Shown here: positions 18,002-25,811 of the stretch, in pieces
Position numbering within the stretch: the first letter of the stretch is position 1
Layout of the letters: each line of letters opens with the position of its first letter
Origin: an uncultured Bacteroides sp.
GTDB lineage: Bacteria; Bacteroidota; Bacteroidia; Bacteroidales; Bacteroidaceae
Length of the DNA stretch: 50,239 nucleotides
Direction of reading: 5' to 3'
Assembly (NCBI RefSeq): GCF_958445495.1
Contig: NZ_CAUCSQ010000033.1
Coordinates: 1 to 50,239, forward strand
Notes under the pieces: generated by a model
What the model was told of the DNA's origin: nothing
Seen by the model: the letters and a program-made list of their open reading frames with translations, nothing else
Database searches by the model: none
Translations under genes and position numbers: made by a program

Positions 18002-18448
18002 ATGGAAGAGAATGTTTATTTGGACAAGTTGGCGAGAAGGGATATCAAGCCGACGGCAATAAGACTTCTCATATTAAAAAATATGATGGAAGCCGGGCGG
18101 GCTGTGTCATTGCTGGATTTGGAAATCTTGCTGGATACGGTTGATAAATCGACCATATCCAGAACAATCGCCCTTTTTTTATCCCATCACCTTATACATA
18201 GCATAGACGACGGCAGCGGTTCGTTGAAATATGCGGTGTGCGATAACTCCTGCAACTGCGTGATACAAGACTTGCATTCGCATTTTTATTGTGAGGAGTG
18301 CCATAAGACTTTTTGCCTGGAGGGTACGCACATACCGGTTATCGACCTGCCCGAAGGATTTACCCTGCATAGCATCAATTATGTCCTTAAAGGAGTCTGT
18401 CCGGAATGTGCGCATTCAAAAGGCAGATGTAAAGGATGTGTAAAATAA
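18002..18448 (+). CDS. Fur-family metalloregulator
   Basis: This 148-residue protein has an N-terminal winged helix (about 10-85; the KSTISRTIALF helix is the probable recognition helix) and a C-terminal metal-binding dimerisation domain with HSHFYCEECHKTFC and VCPECAHSKGRCKGC. The two CxxC pairs are the usual structural zinc site, and the extra C-terminal Cys residues may sense metal. The start at 18002 is chosen because it begins at the typical N-terminal helix; a longer frame opens inside the ATPase gene. Its place directly after a Zn/Cd exporter gene suggests that it controls this operon. Which Fur subclass it belongs to is not decidable here. Confidence 0.85.
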   Translation: MEENVYLDKLARRDIKPTAIRLLILKNMMEAGRAVSLLDLEILLDTVDKSTISRTIALFLSHHLIHSIDDGSGSLKYAVCDNSCNCVIQDLHSHFYCEECHKTFCLEGTHIPVIDLPEGFTLHSINYVLKGVCPECAHSKGRCKGCVK

Positions 18449-18499
18449 AAAAGCCCGGAACCTGGGAATGATAAAGAAATCATCAGGTTCCGGGCTTTT
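18449..18499. terminator. Bidirectional terminator between the Fur-family gene and mdh
   Basis: A perfect 16-bp stem (18449-18464 with 18484-18499; AAAAGCCCGGAACCTG and its complement) has A/T-rich flanks on both sides. It separates two convergent genes. Confidence 0.9.
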
Positions 18500-18513
18500 G
18501 CCGGTATGCTTGC

Positions 18514-19515
18514 TTAATGGATGTTCGGGTTCAATGCATGCCAGTCTTTGATGGCAGGGATAATTCCCATTTCAATAACCTCGTCGCGGAGCTTGCATAA
18601 ATGTTCGTAGCTCTTCTCAAGTTCGGCTTGTTCTGCCGGCGTTCCTGCCACTTCTTTGTAAGCGATTCCGTTTTTAGTAATTGAAGTTTCCATTGCCATC
18701 ATGATGTGGTTGAACTTGCCGTTGGAAACATACGTCCCGGCAGGCCAGCGGAAAGCCTGTCCGCCCATAGCGGCGGCAATCATCTCGATGGAGAGGTAAG
18801 CCGGGCTTTGGAAAGAAGAACGGCCGCGCAGGTCGATGATGTGTTTACCGCCCTGGATGACACGTACTTTCAGCTCTTCCCATTCATTTAGCGGAAGACG
18901 TGTGGTGCCGATGAAGTCTGTCAGAGGTTCTCCTTTTATTTTAGTCGTGGAAGCGAATACCGCCATTTGTTCGCCGTGGCCGCCGTAAGTACGGCAGTTT
19001 TGGATTTCGGAAGCGGGGATGTGGAAAAATTTCACCAGTTCGTTTTGCAAACGGGTACTGTCTAATGCCGCCAATGTGGAAACCTGGGACGGTTTCAGGC
19101 CGGAATACAATAATGTAACCAGGCCGGTAATATCGGCAGGGTTGAAAATAACAACGATATGTTTTACGTCCGGGCAATATTGACGGACGTCTTTGCCGAA
19201 CTGGGCGGCGATTTCGGCATTTCCTTTCAGCAGGTCTTCGCGGGTCATGCCGGCTTTACGGGCCGCACCGCCGGAAGAAACGATATAGGACGCTCCCGTC
19301 AACGCTTCTTTTATATCGGAAGTATAAGTCAGGTTGACACCCTCGAAGGCGCAGTGGTACAGCTCTTCCGCCACTCCTTCCAGAGCGGGGGCGAACGGGT
19401 CGTACAGGCAAATATTCGGAGTGAGTTTCATCATCATGGCAGTTTGTGCCATATTGGAGCCAATCATTCCGGCGGCTCCCACAATTGTAAGTTTCTCGTT
19501 TGTTAAGAATTCCAT
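18514..19515 (-). CDS. mdh: Malate dehydrogenase
   Basis: This 333-residue cytosolic NAD-dependent enzyme interconverts malate and oxaloacetate; in Bacteroides it feeds the reductive branch to fumarate and succinate. The Rossmann motif TIVGAAGMIGSNM is at residues 10-22, the substrate-binding region includes DSTRLQNEL, and the catalytic His lies in YGGHGEQMAVF. The sequence is of the Bacteroidales type, longer than E. coli Mdh. The gene stands alone with its own promoter and a shared terminator. Confidence 0.95.
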   Translation of the reverse strand: MEFLTNEKLTIVGAAGMIGSNMAQTAMMMKLTPNICLYDPFAPALEGVAEELYHCAFEGVNLTYTSDIKEALTGASYIVSSGGAARKAGMTREDLLKGNAEIAAQFGKDVRQYCPDVKHIVVIFNPADITGLVTLLYSGLKPSQVSTLAALDSTRLQNELVKFFHIPASEIQNCRTYGGHGEQMAVFASTTKIKGEPLTDFIGTTRLPLNEWEELKVRVIQGGKHIIDLRGRSSFQSPAYLSIEMIAAAMGGQAFRWPAGTYVSNGKFNHIMMAMETSITKNGIAYKEVAGTPAEQAELEKSYEHLCKLRDEVIEMGIIPAIKDWHALNPNIH

Positions 19516-19560
19516 AAAGCTATATGTTTAAAGGTGAATAATCATTTTCTTTTGTCGCTA

Positions 19561-19568
19561 CAAAGATA
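19561..19568 (-). promoter_or_regulatory. -7 element of mdh
   Basis: The minus strand reads TATCTTTG, a full TAnnTTTG match, 45 nt upstream of the mdh start codon. No clear -33 element was found. Confidence 0.55.
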
Positions 19569-19660
19569 ACACCTTAATCGTTAGTTTGTTCATTGAAAAA
19601 AGTTTTGTTCGATAACGAAAAGTTATACCGGCTTGATAGAAGGTTCTGTTTAAAATCGAT

Positions 19661-19668
19661 TATCTTTG
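19661..19668 (+). promoter_or_regulatory. -7 element of the S1-domain gene
   Basis: TATCTTTG matches TAnnTTTG 35 nt upstream of the ATG at 19704. It forms a divergent pair with the mdh promoter. Confidence 0.55.
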
Positions 19669-19703
19669 TCCCTTATAAGCAATAAATAAAGTGTAAACAG
19701 AAT

Positions 19704-20543
19704 ATGAGCATCGAATTAGGAAAGTTCAATCAGCTTGAGGTGGTGAAAGAGGTGGATTTCGGTATGTATCTTGACGGAGGGGAAGAAGGTGAAATCCTAT
19801 TGCCTGCCCGGTATGTGCCGGAAAATTGCAGGGTAGGGGATATTTTGAATGTGTTTCTTTATCTGGATATGGATGAGAGACTGATTGCCACCACGCTCAC
19901 CCCGTTGGTGCAGGTCGGACAGTTCGCTTGCCTGGAAGTTGCGTGGGTAAATCAGTTCGGCGCCTTTCTGAACTGGGGGTTGATGAAAGACTTGTTTGTT
20001 CCTTTCAGGGAGCAGAAGATGAAGATGCAGGTCGGACGGAAGTATGTGATTCATGCGCATTTGGATGAGGAAAGTTACCGCATTGTAGCTTCGGCAAAAG
20101 TGGAGCGTTACCTGTCGAAAGAAAAACCGGAGTATGTTCCGGGGGATGAAGTGGATATCCTCGTCTGGCAGAAGACGGATTTGGGATTTAAGGCGATTAT
20201 AGACAATACATACAGCGGTTTGCTTTATGAGAACGAAATCTTCTGTACCTTGGAGGCAGGAATGGAGAAGAAGGCTTTTGTCAAACAAGTGCGTGAAGAC
20301 GGCAAGGTAGACCTGATTCTTCAGAAACCGGGTTTTGAGAAGATTGATGATTTCTCAGGAAAACTGCTTGACTATATCAAGGAACATGGCGGGCGAATCG
20401 GACTGAATGATAAAAGCCCTGCGGAAGAAATTTATAATACGTTTGGCGTCAGCAAGAAGACTTTCAAGAAAGGAGTGGGCGACTTATACAAGAAACGTCT
20501 GGTTACTTTGCATACGGACGGCATCTCTTTGGCGGATTCCTGA
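19704..20543 (+). CDS. CvfB-like S1 RNA-binding protein
   Basis: This 279-residue cytosolic protein has the CvfB layout: tandem S1-like OB folds (about 5-65, 70-130 and 145-210) and a C-terminal winged helix (about 220-275, with the motif SPAEEIYNTFGVSKKTFKKGVGDL). CvfB proteins bind RNA and modulate expression of other genes in Firmicutes; the role in Bacteroides is not established. The gene is monocistronic or leads a short operon. Confidence 0.88.
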   Translation: MSIELGKFNQLEVVKEVDFGMYLDGGEEGEILLPARYVPENCRVGDILNVFLYLDMDERLIATTLTPLVQVGQFACLEVAWVNQFGAFLNWGLMKDLFVPFREQKMKMQVGRKYVIHAHLDEESYRIVASAKVERYLSKEKPEYVPGDEVDILVWQKTDLGFKAIIDNTYSGLLYENEIFCTLEAGMEKKAFVKQVREDGKVDLILQKPGFEKIDDFSGKLLDYIKEHGGRIGLNDKSPAEEIYNTFGVSKKTFKKGVGDLYKKRLVTLHTDGISLADS

Positions 20544-20548
20544 ATGAA

Positions 20549-20564
20549 ATAGGGATTTCCCTAT
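20549..20564 (+). terminator. Short hairpin just after the S1-domain gene
   Basis: A 7-bp stem with a two-base loop (ATAGGGA-TT-TCCCTAT) begins 5 nt after the stop codon at 20543. There is no U-run, so termination is uncertain; it may instead protect the 3' end. Confidence 0.35.
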
Positions 20565-20583
20565 ATATGAATAGAGAGAATCA

Positions 20584-20615
20584 TTGGGGCGGGGAGTTTC
20601 CTTGCCCTATTTTTG
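20584..20615 (+). promoter_or_regulatory. Promoter of the DUF4476-like gene
   Basis: TTG at 20584-20586 is followed after 21 nt by TATTTTTG at 20608-20615, a good match to the two-part Bacteroides promoter. The gene starts 43 nt further on. Confidence 0.6.
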
Positions 20616-20658
20616 TGCTGTCGGATGAAAGATATAAACCGTAAAAAATGGATAAGTT

Positions 20659-21330
20659 ATGCGTAGGATTATAATAAGCTTCTGTATATTGTTCAGCGTT
20701 CTTTCTTTGAAAGCGCAGTCCGTCAACGGAATCCGTATTGACGGCGGGAATGTCCCGATTCTCGTTTATTTGGGAGGAACCCGGGTCTGTTTACCCGCTA
20801 CAGCCTGTTTCATTGCCAACCTGAATCCCGGATATTATACCGTTGAAGTGTTTGCCACCCGTTTTACCTCTCCGGGAGAGCGCGTCTGGAAAGGCGGAAA
20901 GTTGTATAGCGAACGTATTTATTTTAACGGGAACGGAGTAAAGGATATTGTTGTCGGCGGGAGCGACGATGGCGTACGTCCGGGCAAACCCGGCGGACAG
21001 GGAGCGCACCGTCCCGACTATAACCGTCGCGGTAAAGTGATGAACGAACAGCTTTTCAAGGCGTTTTATGATAATATGAAGAAAGAACCCTTTAAAGATG
21101 AGCGTATGGCGTTGCTGAACGCGGCATTGGCAGGTTCTGACTTTACGTCCGACCAATGTCTGAGATTGACGAAACTCTATACTTTCGACGACGACCGGAT
21201 GGAGATTATGAAGATGATGTATCCCCGGATTGTTGATAAAGAAGCCTTTTTTACAGTGGTTTCCACGTTGACGTTCTCTTCCAATAAGGACGAAATGTAT
21301 AAGTTCGTGCGGAATTATAGCAGGCGCTGA
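20659..21330 (+). CDS. Secreted DUF4476-like protein
   Basis: This 223-residue protein has a signal peptide (cleavage near LKAQ19), an N-terminal beta-rich domain that looks like a PEGA-type surface fold (about 20-95, ending SERIYFNG), a Gly/Pro/Arg-rich linker (about 100-125), and a C-terminal helical domain (about 128-223) with the repeated pattern seen in DUF4476 (MALLNAALAG..TSDQCLRLTKLYTFDDDRMEIMK). Function is unknown. It is followed after 92 nt by another secreted protein gene. Confidence 0.75.
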   Translation: MRRIIISFCILFSVLSLKAQSVNGIRIDGGNVPILVYLGGTRVCLPATACFIANLNPGYYTVEVFATRFTSPGERVWKGGKLYSERIYFNGNGVKDIVVGGSDDGVRPGKPGGQGAHRPDYNRRGKVMNEQLFKAFYDNMKKEPFKDERMALLNAALAGSDFTSDQCLRLTKLYTFDDDRMEIMKMMYPRIVDKEAFFTVVSTLTFSSNKDEMYKFVRNYSRR

Positions 21331-21422
21331 CAATGTTTGCCAGGCTCGGAACAGGTGTCTGCCGGGAAATGCCGCCGGGTAAACAAATCCGCCGGGTGAA
21401 TAAATAATCGGAGGACTGGATT

Positions 21423-22247
21423 ATGAAACGAATATTATTTTTTCTCTTTGCTATCGGATGGGCTGCCGGCACGACGGCAATGGCCGGAATAAGCGGCGGC
21501 AAGATACGCAGGGATGCCCGTTTTCTTACCGATAAGATGGCGTATGAGTTGGGATTGAGTACTCGGCAATACAATGATGCGTATGAAATTAATTACGATT
21601 TTATTTATTCTGTCCGTAATGTGGCGGATTATGTGGCGCGTGGGTACGAGTGGGCGTTGGACGATTATTATGAAGCGCTGGACATTCGGAATGACGAGCT
21701 TCGCTGGGTGCTGAGCGATGCGCAGTACCGTCGTTTTCTGAATACGGATTATTTCTGCCGTCCGGTTTATGTGACCGGAGGAAAATGGAGTTTCCGGGTT
21801 TACGTGCATTATCCGAATCGCAACTTATTCTATTTCGGAGTACCTTATCATTATCGGACCTATTGCGGCGCACATTATCGCCCGCATATCCGCCATGTCA
21901 GTTTCTATCGGGACAGATATGATTTCAGGCATTATCCTGCGCCGTATCGGGTAAGGGAACAACGGGCGTTTCATTCTTATCGCCGTTCGGATTTCGGTTC
22001 AGTCCGTTTCCGTCCGAACTCTTCGGCGCGGCCGCATGGCGTTCCGAGGCGTCCGGGGGAAGTAAGGCGTCCGGACCCGTCCCGGCGTCCGGGCAACGGT
22101 CCGGTTGACAGAAACAATACGCCTGTTCGGAATACGGTCTCCGGTAGGCAGAAAGAACGGCATCCGTCTTCCGAGAGGGCAAGAAGCAACAGTAGACGGA
22201 GCCCTTCTTCCCATTCTTCGGAAAGGGCGGGTAGCGCAAGAAGATAA
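21423..22247 (+). CDS. Secreted Arg/Tyr-rich protein with basic disordered tail
   Basis: This 274-residue protein is not recognised. It has a signal peptide (about 1-21), a helical domain (about 28-105; KMAYELGLSTRQYNDAYEIN), an aromatic-rich stretch (about 115-165) full of Tyr, His and Arg, and a low-complexity tail from about 170 to the end dominated by Arg, Pro, Ser and Gly. The tail is strongly basic and could bind polyanions such as capsule, LPS or nucleic acid at the surface; that is inference. It may be co-transcribed with the DUF4476-like gene. Confidence 0.65.
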   Translation: MKRILFFLFAIGWAAGTTAMAGISGGKIRRDARFLTDKMAYELGLSTRQYNDAYEINYDFIYSVRNVADYVARGYEWALDDYYEALDIRNDELRWVLSDAQYRRFLNTDYFCRPVYVTGGKWSFRVYVHYPNRNLFYFGVPYHYRTYCGAHYRPHIRHVSFYRDRYDFRHYPAPYRVREQRAFHSYRRSDFGSVRFRPNSSARPHGVPRRPGEVRRPDPSRRPGNGPVDRNNTPVRNTVSGRQKERHPSSERARSNSRRSPSSHSSERAGSARR

Positions 22248-22274
22248 CCTATTCCTTTATTATTTATATCATTG

Positions 22275-22338
22275 CTCCTTAATTGCAGGAGAACTAGACT
22301 CCGGTTTTCACCGACTAGACTGTTCGGGTGTTCACCCG
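22275..22338. repeat. Cluster of three short hairpins before the terminator
   Basis: Three imperfectly related inverted repeats are spaced about 24 nt apart: CTCCT/AGGAG (22275-22291), CGGT-TTTC-ACCG (22302-22313) and CGGGT-GTTC-ACCCG (22325-22338). The last two are each preceded by the direct repeat ACTAGACT. The region is noncoding, between convergent genes. No function is evident. Confidence 0.4.
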
Positions 22339-22349
22339 TAATTTCGATG

Positions 22350-22380
22350 AAGGCTGCCCCATGAAAAATGGGGCAGCCTT
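22350..22380 (+). terminator. Rho-independent terminator
   Basis: A perfect 13-bp stem (22350-22362 with 22368-22380) with a five-base loop is followed on the + strand by a T-rich tract. It lies between the Arg/Tyr-rich gene and convergent msrAB and may serve both strands. Confidence 0.85.
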
Positions 22381-22424
22381 GTTTCTGTATTGCAAGTTGA
22401 AACGTATATGCCGTTTGAAAAAAG

Positions 22425-23396
22425 TTACTTGACAAGCGGAAGATAGTCGCCGTATCCTTGTTCCTGCATTTCCTCTTTCGGAATGAAGCGGAGTGAGGCG
22501 CTGTTGATGCAATACCTCAATCCGCCTTTGTCTTTAGGGCCATCTGTAAAGACATGTCCCAGATGGGCGTCTCCGGTTTTGCTGCGTACTTCCGTACGTT
22601 CCATTCCGTAAGAGGTGTCTTTCTTTTCTGTAAGTAAGTCTTTCCGGAGCGGTTTGGAGAAACTGGGCCATCCGCAGCCGGAATCGAATTTATCCGTGGA
22701 GACAAACAGAGGTTCTCCGGTTGTGATATCTACATAGATGCCTGGACGGTACTCGTTCCAGTATTCATTGTGGAAAGCAGGTTCGGTCGCATTCTTTTGA
22801 GTTACGGCATACTGCTCCGCCGATAATTTCTTGCGCAAATCCGCGTCGTCCGGTTTCTGATATTTATTTCCCTTTGCATCATTGGCTTTGCGTGCCATTG
22901 CGAATAAAGACGGGTCGATGTGGCAATACCCGTTGGGATTTTTGTCGAGATAATCCTGATGATAAGCTTCTGCCGGATAGAAATTTGCCAGAGGTTTCAC
23001 TTCTATCGCGATAGGGTGGTGATATTGGGTCGCCAATGTCCGGACAGCCTGTTTGATAACGGGAAGGTCTTTCTCGTCCGTATAGTAGATACCTGTCCTG
23101 TACTGTGTCCCCCGGTCGTTTCCCTGACGGTTGAGACTGGTCGGGTCGATTGTCCGGAAGTATAGGGAGAGTAATAAATCCAGGCTTAACGTCTTGGGGT
23201 CATAAGTGACTTTTACCGTTTCCGCCGCATCGGTTTTGCCCGAACACACCTGTGCGTAACTTGGGTTGGCGATGTTGCTGTTCGCATATCCCGCCTGTGT
23301 GCTTTCCACTCCTCTGATTTGTTTCAGGAAGTGCTCTGTTCCCCAGAAACACCCCCCTGCAAGATAGATTTCCGCTGCAATAATTAAATGTTTCAT
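22425..23396 (-). CDS. msrAB: Bifunctional methionine sulfoxide reductase MsrA/MsrB
   Basis: This 323-residue fusion reduces both S and R epimers of methionine sulfoxide. The MsrA domain (about 8-160) has the catalytic Cys16 in GGCFWGTEHF; the MsrB domain (about 190-320) has the conserved CGWPSFSKP and the catalytic Cys in RYCINSASLRF. In the MsrB part the first zinc-binding CxxC is replaced (GIYVDITTGEPLF), as in non-zinc MsrBs. No signal peptide is evident, and an in-frame stop upstream excludes a longer N-terminus. It lies 50 nt after the transglutaminase-like gene, so it may be the last gene of the fimbrillin operon. Confidence 0.95.
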   Translation of the reverse strand: MKHLIIAAEIYLAGGCFWGTEHFLKQIRGVESTQAGYANSNIANPSYAQVCSGKTDAAETVKVTYDPKTLSLDLLLSLYFRTIDPTSLNRQGNDRGTQYRTGIYYTDEKDLPVIKQAVRTLATQYHHPIAIEVKPLANFYPAEAYHQDYLDKNPNGYCHIDPSLFAMARKANDAKGNKYQKPDDADLRKKLSAEQYAVTQKNATEPAFHNEYWNEYRPGIYVDITTGEPLFVSTDKFDSGCGWPSFSKPLRKDLLTEKKDTSYGMERTEVRSKTGDAHLGHVFTDGPKDKGGLRYCINSASLRFIPKEEMQEQGYGDYLPLVK

Positions 23397-23446
23397 ATTC
23401 CTGTTTTTTTATAATAACGGATGAGGCGGCGGATATGTTTTAAGAT

Positions 23447-24919
23447 TCAGTAAAGTATCACTTCCGGTTGTATCGCAGACAAGTCTTGGGGACACCATCC
23501 CACCGGAGCGTAACCGCTGCATGTCGGTTCGCAGTAGGTGTATTTTTTACGGTTGATTATCAGTGTTTGCCCTCCGGCTTTTTCACGGAAACAAACCGCT
23601 GTCGCCAAATGCCCGGGGTAATACAACAGTACGGTATCCAAATGCAATAAGTCCCGGACGAGCGTTGAGAATAAAATAGCCCTGTCTTCACAATCACTGT
23701 ACGGATAATAAAGAGTTTCGTCTGCAAAGAAAGGGCGGTCGCCTCCCCAGATTTCGTCATCATAACCGTAAGTCAGCGCCGTTTGTACGAAACAGATGAG
23801 GATATTGGCGGCTTCCTGTTCGCTTTTTCCGTTTATGGCGGTTTGTAGAACAGGATACAGCTTTTCTTTGATTGGACGGGAAATCGGTGTCCGGGCATAA
23901 AAACGCCATTTGGTAGTACCGTTATTGTTGACGTAAGACTGCGGATAAGTATTGTAGAAATCTATCAGGTTTTTATTGAACTCCAACGTGGCCGTTAAAG
24001 GATACTCCCCTTGGGATTGTAAGGTACGTGGCGGCAGAGGGGCTTCATCGAACAGTTGTTCCCTGCCTACTTCCAAAGATAACTGTTGCTCTCCGGGGTA
24101 AGGGTTGGCGTAAATATAAAGCCCGTCTTCCCGGTAACGGAGCGCATAAAAATGTTTTCCGCCTATATCGAAGAAACTCATGTTGTAAATGATGTGCCGG
24201 CTTGCCACCAATGCATAGAGCTTGCCGCTTTTCGAGCGTCCCAATCTTGTCTGGTAACCGGACTGGTGAAACAGGAAAGCTTGTAATAAAACAGCTTCCG
24301 GAGTATTGTCGCCCAGAAAGTCGTTAGCCAACTGTTCCAATACGGACAGGTAAGCCCAGTCACATAATTGGTGACGTTTGCGTATGGTCAGGCAGTCTAT
24401 GAGCAGGTTGTTGTAAGTATTGCCGGACAATGTTTCCCAGGCGTCCGCCACATCTGCCTCTTGAGTGCTTCGCAGGGTAAAACGTTGGCTTCCGTCAAGG
24501 CGTACTTGCATGTCGGTCCCGTAACAGCGGAAATGAAACAGTCCGCCGGATAAAGGAGTTTCGGGAATCGGAGCGACAGGAACAGGCTGCTCAATCGGTT
24601 GCGGGATGTTGGCAATGCTTCTGTAAGGAGTGATTTTTTCTTTTAGAGGCTGCCCTTTTTCCAATACGGGAGGAACGGGGGCGGGCATCGGCGGGTCCGG
24701 TTGTATAGGCATCGGCAATCCCTTTTTCGCCTGATACCATGTCCACGCCTTCCGCATGAATGCTGCATAATCCCGGTTGGCTTTTTGACGGAAGTCGGCA
24801 TATTCGGTCTGTTTCTGTTTCTGAAAAGCCTCGTATTGTTCCCTGAATGTATCGTTCTGTTGAGCGATGCTGCAAGTCCCGAAAAAAAGAACGGGCAGTA
24901 AAGAAAGCAGATGCTTCAT
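23447..24919 (-). CDS. Secreted transglutaminase-like protein
   Basis: This 490-residue protein starts with a signal peptide (cleavage near SIAQ20) and a helical Lys/Gln-rich segment (about 22-65), followed by a Pro-rich linker (about 68-120). The C-terminal 90 residues have the papain-like transglutaminase triad: Cys410 in YSDCEDRAIL, His437 in YYPGHLATAV, and Glu464 in YTYCEPT as the third candidate. It is the ninth gene after the promoter region at 35640, 13 nt from its upstream neighbour, which ties it to the caspase and fimbrillin genes. It might process or cross-link surface proteins; this is not shown. Confidence 0.8.
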   Translation of the reverse strand: MKHLLSLLPVLFFGTCSIAQQNDTFREQYEAFQKQKQTEYADFRQKANRDYAAFMRKAWTWYQAKKGLPMPIQPDPPMPAPVPPVLEKGQPLKEKITPYRSIANIPQPIEQPVPVAPIPETPLSGGLFHFRCYGTDMQVRLDGSQRFTLRSTQEADVADAWETLSGNTYNNLLIDCLTIRKRHQLCDWAYLSVLEQLANDFLGDNTPEAVLLQAFLFHQSGYQTRLGRSKSGKLYALVASRHIIYNMSFFDIGGKHFYALRYREDGLYIYANPYPGEQQLSLEVGREQLFDEAPLPPRTLQSQGEYPLTATLEFNKNLIDFYNTYPQSYVNNNGTTKWRFYARTPISRPIKEKLYPVLQTAINGKSEQEAANILICFVQTALTYGYDDEIWGGDRPFFADETLYYPYSDCEDRAILFSTLVRDLLHLDTVLLYYPGHLATAVCFREKAGGQTLIINRKKYTYCEPTCSGYAPVGWCPQDLSAIQPEVILY

Positions 24920-24932
24920 GAAAATATATCGG

Positions 24933-25796
24933 TTATTGTTTTATTTCAATATCTATTTTTTTTACTCCCATTCTCTCGTCACGCTTCCTGCATTTGGAGA
25001 GCCATTCGGCAAACTTTTCGTAGCTCAGTTCCCTGGGGAGCGACGAATCCTGCCGGCTGTCTATGGCTTTCGTAAAAGGATTGGGAGAAAAAATAACATA
25101 AACCTGATTGTATTCAACCGCATCTTTGCAGGTGAGGGTGTATTCATCAACGAGAGAGGCGGATTCCCTGGCAGACCGGGGAGAGAAGAACACATACTTT
25201 TCCCCCTGTTTTACAGGCTGTTGCCCGTCATTGTCCTGTTGGTACGGGAGCAGGCAATAGGCTGTGGACGACTGGTCTATCAGGTAAACGGCTATGTAGC
25301 CGTCTGCAGGCGCCTGAAAAGCGAGGAACATATCGTCTCCGTTGCGGAAGCTGGTATCTGCAAACTTCTCTTCCACACCGTTGCGGAGTATCAATGCCGT
25401 GAAATCTGCGGCTTTGTTGGTGACGGACCGGGCTTTTCCGCACACCGTACATTTGACAACCAGCATGTTTTGTTCATAGCTGATTTGATATTCCGGTTCC
25501 TCCAGGTTTTCTATCCATTCGCCTTTTACCTCACTGCTGCTGAGCGAGAAGAAATGGCTGTCTGTTTTTCCGTTTTCATTTTTCATCATGCTGGCGTTGC
25601 TCTGTGAGACGATAGTTCCGAATTCGTCAGCCAGCGCCTGGAGTTTGGCACGTTCCAATGCGATAAGCTTGGCCTGTTCCAATGTCTTGTCCGCCGGAGC
25701 ATAGTAAATATATTCCCCACAAACCTTTTCCGTCTTTTGAGCGGAAAGGGTAAGTGGGAGAAGAATTAAAAATAACAAAGAAGCGTATATCCTCAT
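24933..25796 (-). CDS. Secreted DUF4384-like protein
   Basis: This 287-residue protein has a signal peptide (cleavage near LSAQ19). The N-terminal half resembles LPP20/FlgT-type domains (LEQAKLIALERAKLQALADEFG, then a beta-rich segment to about 120). The C-terminal half has the DUF4384 pattern, with DGYIAVYLIDQSSTAYCLLP as the core. In other bacteria DUF4384 is often fused to caspase-like peptidases; here it is a separate gene in the same operon as one. It probably serves a periplasmic or surface accessory role. Confidence 0.75.
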   Translation of the reverse strand: MRIYASLLFLILLPLTLSAQKTEKVCGEYIYYAPADKTLEQAKLIALERAKLQALADEFGTIVSQSNASMMKNENGKTDSHFFSLSSSEVKGEWIENLEEPEYQISYEQNMLVVKCTVCGKARSVTNKAADFTALILRNGVEEKFADTSFRNGDDMFLAFQAPADGYIAVYLIDQSSTAYCLLPYQQDNDGQQPVKQGEKYVFFSPRSARESASLVDEYTLTCKDAVEYNQVYVIFSPNPFTKAIDSRQDSSLPRELSYEKFAEWLSKCRKRDERMGVKKIDIEIKQ

Positions 25797-25811
25797 CTGT
25801 CACAAATTTGA

